From CAYRMV01 sp964425255 (lineage in GTDB: Bacteria > Bacteroidota > Bacteroidia > Flavobacteriales_D > Crocinitomicaceae): a stretch of 17,140 nt of DNA. Shown here one piece after another: positions 6,168 to 12,625 of the stretch; within the stretch, counting starts at the first letter, position 1, and each line of letters begins with the position of its first letter. Position numbers and translations under genes: made by a program. The notes beneath the pieces were generated by a model. That model was not told the origin of the DNA, did not search any database, and worked only from the letters and a program-made list of their open reading frames with translations. Location of the stretch: the NCBI GenBank assembly GCA_964425255.1, contig CAYRMV010000069.1, positions 1-17,140 on the forward strand, written 5' to 3'.

Positions 6168-6626
6168 ATGAACGAAGCGGAAAAACCATTCATCAATCCG
6201 ATCGACAAAGATAAAATTACGGAGAATCCACACACACTCGAGTACGCGCATCACAGTGGCAGTGCATTAATCAAACCCGAAGATCAAGGGAAATTAAAAG
6301 GCCGTGCACTTTCTGCCATGGAACATCAAACTGATATGCAATTGGGGCAAATCTACGAGCAAATGCAATTACTTGCCGACCAAGCTAAACGATTAACCGA
6401 TCGTAAACAAATTTCCGAATGGATTTATACAGCTGAAATGCGCTTCGAACCTTTGATCAATCATGTGTATCATTTGTATGAAAAACCGAATAAAACCTAT
6501 TTACTTTCATTAATCGCTCCCAGTCAATGGGGTCGATCCAAACGCGACTTTGAATTTGTAGCAACTGTTCGACTTCTAGCCGATCACACGTGGGATATAA
6601 TCGAAAAAGGAAAAGACTGGGATTAA
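6168..6626 (+). CDS. DUF2452 family protein of unknown function
   Basis: A 152-residue soluble protein that I recognise as DUF2452. The visible conserved block runs from about residue 28: HHSGSALIKPEDQGKLKGRA, then SAMEHQTDMQLGQIYEQMQLLADQAKRL, predicted as a long helix. EMRFEPLINHVYHLYEK comes next, with YLLSLIAPSQWG towards the end and a closing helix. No signal peptide, membrane segment or catalytic motif is apparent. The family occurs in Bacteroidota and some eukaryotes and has no assigned role that I know of. It is probably a single-gene unit: the tatA gene diverges upstream across 171 bases and the AEC transporter converges downstream with 22 bases between the stops. No good promoter match was found upstream, and the ATG is preceded by an A-rich run. 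Confidence 0.82.
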   Translation: MNEAEKPFINPIDKDKITENPHTLEYAHHSGSALIKPEDQGKLKGRALSAMEHQTDMQLGQIYEQMQLLADQAKRLTDRKQISEWIYTAEMRFEPLINHVYHLYEKPNKTYLLSLIAPSQWGRSKRDFEFVATVRLLADHTWDIIEKGKDWD

Positions 6627-6648
6627 GTTGAACATTCTTTTTAACTAC

Positions 6649-7551
6649 TTACAAGAGTAAAAAGTAAAAAATACCAATTGTAATAAATGAAATTGGAATT
6701 CCAAATCCAATCATTTGTGTACTTAATTGTGGTTTCAACCCGTTTGTTGAAGCTAAAATAGAAGCAGTTATCATGGGCGCCATGGCAGCTTCGATGGTAG
6801 AAACTCCTAACATCATTCCTTCCAACTTAAAAACAAAACGATACAAGAAAAACACAATTAATGGAAAAGCAACCAATTTAAAGAACAATCCCAAAGCTAA
6901 AAAACCAAAATGTTTACTCTGTTTGATGATTCTCAATTGTAAACCAACTGAAACAAGTGCTAATGGAGAAACGGTGGCTCCTATTCGTTCGAAAGCCCCA
7001 TCGATTTCTACAGGAATTTTCAATTGAAAAAAACCAATTGTCATTGCCACTATAAATGCTATGAATGGAGGAAAAGTACTTATTTTAACCAAAATTTCAC
7101 GCGATGTCAACTTTTTACTTGAAAATGAACTCGCAACCCAAACACCCAATGTTGCTAAAACAACAAAAGAACCAGGTTGATCAATCAGTAAGGCCCATTT
7201 TAAACCTTCTTGTCCATAAAGTGCTTCTACGATCGGAAAACCAACAAACGACGTGTTCCCCAGTCCTGTTGTTAAAATCAAACAGCCAATTAATTTCTTC
7301 GACCAGCCAAATTTCTTACCAACTAATGAAAAAAATAAAAAAGAAAGTGCAAAATTCAACCACGCTATTCCAACAGGAAAAAGCATTTCTTTCGACCATG
7401 AAATCGTTGGAATAAAATGCAGAACCAATGCTGGTAATGATATATAAATCACGAACTGATTGAAAGCATACGCCGTGTTTTTCCATGATTTAACTCTTTG
7501 CAAAAGTATACCAGCTATCAAACACAAAAAAAGTAAAAGGATGTTTTGCAT
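6649..7551 (-). CDS. AEC (auxin efflux carrier) family transporter
   Basis: A 300-residue inner-membrane carrier with about ten hydrophobic helices in two halves of five, the fold of the AEC / bile-acid:sodium symporter superfamily. Family motifs are YISLPALVLHFI (36-47), GLGNTSFVGFP (96-106), DQPGS (124-128), VSPLALVSVGLQL (194-206) and STIEAAMAPM (251-260). Bacterial AEC proteins move small organic acids such as malate or malonate, or related compounds; the substrate here cannot be read from sequence. The ATG at 7549-7551 leads directly into the first helix (MQNILLLFLCLIAGILL). A terminator of the upstream operon lies between this gene and its neighbour, so it needs its own promoter, but no TAnnTTTG box is evident in the 82-base gap. 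It converges on the DUF2452 gene. Confidence 0.9.
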   Translation of the reverse strand: MQNILLLFLCLIAGILLQRVKSWKNTAYAFNQFVIYISLPALVLHFIPTISWSKEMLFPVGIAWLNFALSFLFFSLVGKKFGWSKKLIGCLILTTGLGNTSFVGFPIVEALYGQEGLKWALLIDQPGSFVVLATLGVWVASSFSSKKLTSREILVKISTFPPFIAFIVAMTIGFFQLKIPVEIDGAFERIGATVSPLALVSVGLQLRIIKQSKHFGFLALGLFFKLVAFPLIVFFLYRFVFKLEGMMLGVSTIEAAMAPMITASILASTNGLKPQLSTQMIGFGIPISFITIGIFYFLLL

Positions 7552-7560
7552 GGACTAACG

Positions 7561-7595
7561 AAAAAAAAGGTTATCTAAATTATCTAGACAACCTT
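7561..7595 (-). terminator. Intrinsic terminator of the amidase-to-unknown operon
   Basis: Read on the minus strand, AAGGTTGTCTA (plus-strand 7585-7595) pairs with TAGATAACCTT (7567-7577), including one G-T pair. Two further weak pairs inside the loop extend the stem to about 13, followed by eight T residues (plus-strand A run 7561-7568). It ends transcription of the gene at 7634-8059, just before the AEC transporter. Confidence 0.85.
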
Positions 7596-7633
7596 ATAAC
7601 CTATGTTCGATTATTTGTAAAATATCATTTTTA

Positions 7634-8059
7634 TTAATTCAACCAAAAAGGATCTATCTCACTCCAAGATTGTACTGTCACGTCCAAAGCTGCTTTGTGA
7701 GGTGTGTCTTTTAATTTTGAATACGAAACAAAGTCAAACGTTTCATTTTCCGTGTGAATTAAAACTTTTAAACGATTAAAAAAATCAACGCCTAGTTCTT
7801 TGCCCATTTGTTTGACAAATCGAACAGAAGTATCAATCGAACAACCAGACGCTTCATGAATATCTTGATCTACTACCAACAAAATTGCTGCATTTTTCAA
7901 AACCTTTCCTTCTGCTCGAAGTTGCGTGCCATGCGCTGCCCAATCTTTGGTGAATGCCTGAATTTGCTCATTCAACCAATTTACTTCTGTTTCATTCAAC
8001 AAACGATTCGCTTGATATATCCAAACTTTTGCGTTATCCGGAAAATGATTTAATTCCAT
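7634..8059 (-). CDS. Conserved Bacteroidota protein of unknown function (VWIYQ / GCSID motif)
   Basis: A 141-residue soluble protein. I recognise it as a conserved Bacteroidota family, often labelled 'ABC transporter ATPase' in genomes. That label is not supported: there is no Walker A (GxxxxGKS/T), ABC signature or Walker B. Conserved-looking features are KVWIYQANR at 11-19, HGTQLRAEGKV at 43-53, then VVDQDIHEASGCSIDTSVRFVKQMGKELG (62-90) with Cys73, and a C-terminal PFWLN. The mixed hydrophobic and polar pattern suggests a small alpha/beta domain, with no signal peptide or membrane helix. The gene starts three bases after the stop of the HdrB-like gene and ends at a strong terminator, so it is the last gene of the operon. 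A link to the preceding Fe-S proteins is inferred from position only. Confidence 0.8.
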   Translation of the reverse strand: MELNHFPDNAKVWIYQANRLLNETEVNWLNEQIQAFTKDWAAHGTQLRAEGKVLKNAAILLVVDQDIHEASGCSIDTSVRFVKQMGKELGVDFFNRLKVLIHTENETFDFVSYSKLKDTPHKAALDVTVQSWSEIDPFWLN

Positions 8060-8062
8060 GTT

Positions 8063-8857
8063 TTATAAATCTGCTGCGTTTGCAATTAATTCGGCCACAT
8101 CCAATACTTGAATTTCACCTTCTTTGTTGAAGTTTTTCACTCCATCAGTCATCATTGTGTTACAGAACGGACAACCAGTTGCAATGATTGAAGCATTTGT
8201 TTCCAAAGCATCTTCTGTTCGTTCCACATTGATTTCTTTATCTCCATGTTCCGCTTCTTTGAACATTTGAGCTCCTCCCGCACCACAACAAAGTCCGTTG
8301 GTTTTACAACGTTTCATTTCTACTAACTCAGCATCTAATTTTTCAATCAAACTGCGCGGTGCTTCGTAAACATCATTAGCTCTTCCTAAGTAACAAGGGT
8401 CGTGGAAAGTGATTTTTTTCCCTTTGAATGTTTGTCCTCCTTCCAGTGCTAATTTTCCTTGATTGATTAATTCTTGAATTAATTGCGTGTGATGAACCAC
8501 TTCGTAATTCCCACCTAATTCAGGATATTCGTTTTTCAACGTATTAAAACAATGCGGACAAGCAGTTACAATTTTCTTGATTTCATATCCATCCAAAACC
8601 TGAATATTCATCATGGCTTGCATTTGGAACGTAAACTCATTCCCAGCGCGTTTTGCGGGATCACCCGTACAACTTTCTTCGGTTCCTAAAACGGCAAAGT
8701 TGACATTACAAGCGTTTAATATTTTTACTACCGCTTTGGTAATTTTCTTTGCGCGGTCGTCAAAACTTCCCGAACAACCTACCCAAAATAAAATATCTGG
8801 TGTTTGTCCTTGGGCCATCATTTCGGCCATGGTTGGTACTATTAATGGTGTACTCAT
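8063..8857 (-). CDS. CCG-domain (Fe-S)-binding protein, HdrB/GlpC-like
   Basis: A 264-residue cytoplasmic protein with two tandem CCG (cysteine-rich) domains, as in heterodisulfide reductase subunit B and the iron-sulfur subunits of glycolate or glycerol-3-phosphate dehydrogenases. Domain 1 has Cys28, CTG at 63-65 and CPHC at 100-103; its central motif has Thr instead of the second Cys. Domain 2 is complete: Cys155 in HDPCYLGR, CCG at 190-192 and CPFC at 229-232. Such domains bind non-cubane [4Fe-4S] clusters and pass electrons to a thiol or quinone partner. The membrane ferredoxin-type gene lies directly upstream and together they resemble an HdrBC/DsrMK-type module. The frame could begin at 8905, but that extension crosses a palindrome and looks unlike the family, so the ATG at 8857 is preferred. 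Substrate unknown. Confidence 0.88.
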   Translation of the reverse strand: MSTPLIVPTMAEMMAQGQTPDILFWVGCSGSFDDRAKKITKAVVKILNACNVNFAVLGTEESCTGDPAKRAGNEFTFQMQAMMNIQVLDGYEIKKIVTACPHCFNTLKNEYPELGGNYEVVHHTQLIQELINQGKLALEGGQTFKGKKITFHDPCYLGRANDVYEAPRSLIEKLDAELVEMKRCKTNGLCCGAGGAQMFKEAEHGDKEINVERTEDALETNASIIATGCPFCNTMMTDGVKNFNKEGEIQVLDVAELIANAADL

Positions 8858-8876
8858 TGTCTTTATTTTTTCAACG

Positions 8877-8896
8877 GTTACAAAAAGATTTGTAAC
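8877..8896. repeat. Perfect palindrome GTTACAAA-N4-TTTGTAAC between the two Fe-S genes
   Basis: GTTACAAA (8877-8884) and TTTGTAAC (8889-8896) are exact inverted copies separated by four bases. The element lies in the 76-base gap between the two Fe-S protein genes, about 20 bases before the preferred start of the second. No T tract follows on either strand, so it is not an intrinsic terminator. It could be a dimeric regulator site or an RNA hairpin that tunes expression within the operon. Confidence 0.7.
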
Positions 8897-8933
8897 GAAT
8901 TTCAAATTCTAATTTTTCTATTCGATTTTGCTT

Positions 8934-10268
8934 TTAAGCTTCCTCTTTCCAATTCAAACGATCTGCTGGTGAAAACTGCCAAGGAGCACCGTTGTTTTCG
9001 ATGTTTGTCAACATTCCAGTCAATTCTGTTGGCATTTTGGATTCTTCCATCACCAAATAACGTCTTAGGTCAACGATGATCGAAAGCGGATCAATATTTA
9101 CAGGACATTCCTGAACACATGCATTGCAAGATGTACATGCCCAAACTTCCTCTTCCGTAATGTAATCGCCAATCAAACTTTTTCCGTCTTCGTAATCCGC
9201 TCCATGTTTGCGTTTATTATCTCCCACTTCCATCAAGCGATCACGCGTGTCCATCATGATTTTACGTGGAGATAATTTTTTTCCTGTTTGATTTGCTGGA
9301 CAAGATGAAGTACATCGACCACATTCCGTACACGTATATGCATCCAACAAGTTTTTCCATGTCAGATCTGTTACGTCTTTTGCACCGAATCGTTGTGGCT
9401 GTGCATCGCCTGCTGGTGCAGCAGCAAAAGGATCAGCGTTTGGATCGAGCATTAATTTCACTTCGGCAGTTACGGATTCCATGTTTGTAAACTGACCTTT
9501 AGGATTCAAGTTGGAATAATACGTATTTGGAAAAGCCAAAACAATGTGAAAATGCTTTGAATACGGCAAATAATTCAAAAAACCAAAAACCATAAAAATA
9601 TGTCCCCACCAGCCAATTCTTTCAACGATGTGCAACGTAGATTCATCCATTCCACCAAATAAAATCGGACCTAACCAAGAAGAAATGGAAAAACCTAACG
9701 TTCCGTCGCCTAAATTTTCAGCATGAGATAAACCTTTAGAATAAAGCACTTCATCAGCTCCATTCATCATAAAAATGAAGGTTACTAATGTGATTTCAGC
9801 AAATAAAATCAAATTCGCGTCCAATTTCGGCCATCCATTCATTTCACTTTTAACGAAACGAGGAATTTTTAACAAATTTCTTCTCGCTAAGAATGCTAAA
9901 GTTGCAACAAATGCTAAGACAGATAATATTTCAATGAAACTGATAATGAACGTGTAGAAACCTCCTAATGCTGGACGAAAAATTCGGTGATTCCCTGATA
10001 AACCGTCAATAAAAATCTCAATCAACTCAATTTGTGTAATGACAAAAGCTGCATAAATACACAAATGTAGCAAAGCTGGAATTGGTCTAGTAAACATTTT
10101 CTGTTGTCCAAACGCAACTAAAAGCATTGTTCTCCAACGATCTGCAGGACGATCTGATCGTTCCATCTCTCGACCTAGTAAAATATTCGAACGCACTTTT
10201 AATACGTTTTGCGTAAAAAATCCTAGTCCTACAACTAGAAGAATGGCAAATGAAATAATGGCAATCAT
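8934..10268 (-). CDS. Membrane-anchored two-[4Fe-4S] ferredoxin-domain protein, HdrC/GlpC/DsrM-like
   Basis: A 444-residue protein. The N-terminal half has about five membrane helices (near 2-19, 64-87, 104-126, 152-173 and 217-235). It contains histidines that could ligate haem b, such as His68, His223 in GWWGHIF, His239 and His241. The soluble C-terminal half carries two four-cysteine motifs: Cys313, 316, 319 and 323 (CTECGRCTSSCP) and Cys378, 381, 384 and 388 (CTSCNACVQECP), each expected to bind a [4Fe-4S] cluster. The arrangement matches fused NarI/DsrM-like plus HdrC-like proteins that take electrons from or to the quinone pool. The HdrB-like gene follows in the same direction. The start is four bases after the mlaD stop, so they are co-transcribed. 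The electron donor and acceptor are not identifiable; haem binding is inferred. Confidence 0.88.
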   Translation of the reverse strand: MIAIISFAILLVVGLGFFTQNVLKVRSNILLGREMERSDRPADRWRTMLLVAFGQQKMFTRPIPALLHLCIYAAFVITQIELIEIFIDGLSGNHRIFRPALGGFYTFIISFIEILSVLAFVATLAFLARRNLLKIPRFVKSEMNGWPKLDANLILFAEITLVTFIFMMNGADEVLYSKGLSHAENLGDGTLGFSISSWLGPILFGGMDESTLHIVERIGWWGHIFMVFGFLNYLPYSKHFHIVLAFPNTYYSNLNPKGQFTNMESVTAEVKLMLDPNADPFAAAPAGDAQPQRFGAKDVTDLTWKNLLDAYTCTECGRCTSSCPANQTGKKLSPRKIMMDTRDRLMEVGDNKRKHGADYEDGKSLIGDYITEEEVWACTSCNACVQECPVNIDPLSIIVDLRRYLVMEESKMPTELTGMLTNIENNGAPWQFSPADRLNWKEEA

Positions 10269-10272
10269 GTAC

Positions 10273-11313
10273 TTAATTATTCGGGGTTGTTTCTAATATT
10301 TTTCTCAATTTTGTTTCTTCTTCTTTCGTCAAAGGAACACCTTTTGTTTTTGCACCCAATACAGAAAAATGAATGTATCGTTCTGGATGTAGCTGGATAT
10401 CATTAACAAGATTTTGTAACTCTTTGTTCGTATTTACTAATTCGTTGTATAATTGTTCATCCTTCAAAATTTTACCAAGTGAACCTTTTCCTTCCGTCGC
10501 ATCTTTGAGTAAAACATTTAAATTTTGAATTGTTTTTTGTGCATCCATCACTACATTTTTAAAATCAGCAGTTACTAAATCATCTGAAATTTTCTTCGTA
10601 TTTCCGATGATTGCTGTGATTTTTTCGTTGCTCAATTTCAAATTATTGGTAATACTTTCCACATTTGAAAGCACTTTATGTAATTGCTGTTTTTCACTGT
10701 GAACCAGATCTTCAATTTCATAAGCTACATTTCCAAAACGTTTGATAGCCAATTGAACTTCGCTGATAGAACCTTCAAGTGATGAAGTTGCATTCGTATC
10801 TAACATATTTGAAACAGATTTCACAACACGATCAATCGAGGTTAACATGGATTGTAATTTTTGAGTAATTGGGTCGATGTAGGTTTTCGCTTGAGCAATC
10901 ATGTCAACTGTCACGTGACCTTGAATATAACTTCCTGGTTCATAAAAACCGCCCAAAATATCTGGATTCGGTGAAATCGTCATTCCTTTATTTAACAAAT
11001 CCACGGATCCAACTTCAATCAAAGAACCTTTTGGAATCTTAAAATTTTCATCTTGAATATTAAATGAAATCAATACTCTTTTTAATGAATCTTGTTCCTT
11101 AGTTAAATCTACTGACAAAATTTTACCAACAATAACCCCATTAACAATCACATTCGTTGCGGGTAATACTCCTCCTGAATTTGGAAAATAAGCATAATAC
11201 ACATCATCGCCTCCAAAAAAACTATTTCCTTTCAGAAAATTGACGCCAGTTACTAACATGGCAATTGCTAATATACTGATTATACCTGCTTTTATCTCTT
11301 TCGAATATTTCAT
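10273..11313 (-). CDS. mlaD: MlaD/MCE-family lipid-transport substrate-binding protein
   Basis: A 346-residue protein anchored by one N-terminal helix (about 9-25). An MCE domain follows (about 38-125) with YYAYFPNSGGVLPATNVIVNG, VGKILSVDL and the turn EVGSVDLLNKGMTI. A long helical region (about 140-310) rich in Lys, Glu, Ser and Asn is likely coiled coil or a helical tube. MCE proteins form periplasmic hexamers that shuttle phospholipids between inner and outer membrane with an MlaEF-type ABC transporter. No mlaE or mlaF is present here, so the partners must be encoded elsewhere, as is usual in Bacteroidota. The start ATG at 11311-11313 gives MKYSKEIKAGIISILAIA, a normal family N-terminus. 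A TATTTTTG box (plus-strand 11375-11382) lies in the gap after the amidase gene but lacks a -33 partner. The next gene begins four bases after the stop. Confidence 0.9.
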   Translation of the reverse strand: MKYSKEIKAGIISILAIAMLVTGVNFLKGNSFFGGDDVYYAYFPNSGGVLPATNVIVNGVIVGKILSVDLTKEQDSLKRVLISFNIQDENFKIPKGSLIEVGSVDLLNKGMTISPNPDILGGFYEPGSYIQGHVTVDMIAQAKTYIDPITQKLQSMLTSIDRVVKSVSNMLDTNATSSLEGSISEVQLAIKRFGNVAYEIEDLVHSEKQQLHKVLSNVESITNNLKLSNEKITAIIGNTKKISDDLVTADFKNVVMDAQKTIQNLNVLLKDATEGKGSLGKILKDEQLYNELVNTNKELQNLVNDIQLHPERYIHFSVLGAKTKGVPLTKEEETKLRKILETTPNN

Positions 11314-11385
11314 GTTCTGTTTTGTAAACCGCTTAATTGATTATTAATGAATCACTTCAAGTAATAGTCAGAAACAAAAATACGG

Positions 11386-12579
11386 TTATTTTTTTGCTAA
11401 TTTAATTGCTTTTTCCAAATTAATGCGTTCTCCGTTCTGAAAAGCTACTACAAATGCATGTTTGTAACCCAATTCTCGAAGCTCATTTTTGTATTGATTT
11501 GCTGCTTCAAAGTCATTGGTAAATTCACCTGTTGTGTATTTGAATAAGTTATCTTGCACATATTCATACATTTTTAATCCTTTGAATTTTGATGCATTTA
11601 GTGGTATTTTTTTTTCTGATGTTTCAATTTGAATTCGGAAAACAACATCATTCACTTTAACAGAATTACCTGGAACAACATCAGGACTTTTGGTTTCATT
11701 CGCTGGTTCAAGAGGACTTGGATTTTTTACCCCTTTCATTTCATCCACTCCTTCGAGTTGGTTTTTGTATTTCTGAAATGCAACAAACATCGCCTCTGCC
11801 ATTTTAGTTTGGGAAGCAGTGTCTTTCAAAAATTTCTCTTCATCCGGATTGGTTAAGAAACCAGTTTCAATTAAAACAGATGGCATAGTCGTTTTATAAA
11901 GAACCAAAAATCCAGCTTGCTTTACTCCCCGATCATAACGTCCTATTCGTTTGAACTCTTGTTGTATTTTACTCGCAAAATTAATGGAATGGTCTAAATA
12001 TACAGCCAATTGAAGTTGTCTTGCGATAATGGCATCGGGAGACATATCAAAGTTTTTGTATTTTTCTCCTTTATCATCTTCCATCATGATTGTACTGTTT
12101 TCACGATCAGCAATTTTTTGTTGGGCATCTGTGCGATGCAAACCTAATACATACGTTTCTGCTCCATATGCCTGAGGACTAGCTGAATTGGCATGAATAC
12201 AAATAAACAAATCCGCATTGTTTTTATTAGCAATTTTCGCTCGATCGTCCAATTCCACAAAAACATCTTTGTCGCGTGTGTAAACCACTTTCACATTCGG
12301 ATAATTCTTGGTGATCATGTCCCCTAATTTCAACGCCATGTTCAAACAAACTGTTTTTTCATTGGCAGATGCACCATGACAACCAGGATCTTTCCCTCCG
12401 TGCCCAGCATCAATACACACAGTTTTAATTGTTTGTAATCCGTTTTGATTGGATTGAGACAGCAAACTTGTTGCTGAAAAAAGTGCAAATAGGAAAAATA
12501 TGGCACGAAAAATGTGCGATTGAAACAATTTTTGCTTGGATAAGCGCGTTATTTTATAGCTTTGCACTCGAATATTCAT
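11386..12579 (-). CDS. Periplasmic N-acetylmuramoyl-L-alanine amidase with C-terminal SPOR-like region
   Basis: A 397-residue zinc amidase that cleaves the lactam-side amide bond between muramic acid and the stem peptide. The N-terminal 42 residues are basic then hydrophobic, ending near SLLSQS, and fit a signal peptide. The Amidase_3 domain (about 52-270) has zinc ligands His60 in DAGHGGKDPG, Glu74 in ANEKTV and His129 in ICIHANSAS, and the catalytic Glu238 in LIETGFLTNPDEE. The segment around 156-200 (with MMEDDKGEKYKNFD and a long helix) resembles the AmiC/AmiB-type insertion that can occlude the active site until an activator binds. After a Pro/Ser-rich linker the C-terminal 85 residues (from about 312) look like a degenerate SPOR domain. 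It is the first gene of the operon with mlaD and diverges from lptD. Confidence 0.92.
   Translation of the reverse strand: MNIRVQSYKITRLSKQKLFQSHIFRAIFFLFALFSATSLLSQSNQNGLQTIKTVCIDAGHGGKDPGCHGASANEKTVCLNMALKLGDMITKNYPNVKVVYTRDKDVFVELDDRAKIANKNNADLFICIHANSASPQAYGAETYVLGLHRTDAQQKIADRENSTIMMEDDKGEKYKNFDMSPDAIIARQLQLAVYLDHSINFASKIQQEFKRIGRYDRGVKQAGFLVLYKTTMPSVLIETGFLTNPDEEKFLKDTASQTKMAEAMFVAFQKYKNQLEGVDEMKGVKNPSPLEPANETKSPDVVPGNSVKVNDVVFRIQIETSEKKIPLNASKFKGLKMYEYVQDNLFKYTTGEFTNDFEAANQYKNELRELGYKHAFVVAFQNGERINLEKAIKLAKK
12536..12564 (+). promoter_or_regulatory. Candidate lptD promoter inside the amidase 5' coding region
   Basis: TTG at 12536-12538, an 18-base spacer and TAGCTTTG at 12557-12564 match the Bacteroidota consensus in full. 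Transcription would start near 12568-12572, about 48 bases before the lptD start and within the first codons of the divergent amidase gene. Confidence 0.6.
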
Positions 12580-12598
12580 AGCGTTTTACTTGTATTGA

Positions 12599-12625
12599 CA
12601 AAATTACATCGAATTAGTTGGCCAA
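12599..12625 (-). promoter_or_regulatory. Candidate amidase-operon promoter
   Basis: On the minus strand TTG (plus-strand CAA at 12623-12625) and TAATTTTG (plus-strand 12599-12606) are separated by 16 bases, one short of the usual range; the -7 box is a perfect match. The predicted start near 12591-12595 gives a leader of about 12-16 bases. The element overlaps the lptD start codon at 12618. Confidence 0.5.

Noticed and set aside
7104..7415. 103-residue open frame opposite the AEC transporter
   Set aside because: It mirrors a well-conserved membrane protein on the other strand, has no family features and no promoter; a composition shadow.
8858..8905. Sixteen-residue extension of the HdrB-like protein to 8905
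   Set aside because: It crosses the perfect palindrome and encodes a repetitive, non-family stretch; the ATG at 8857 is better.
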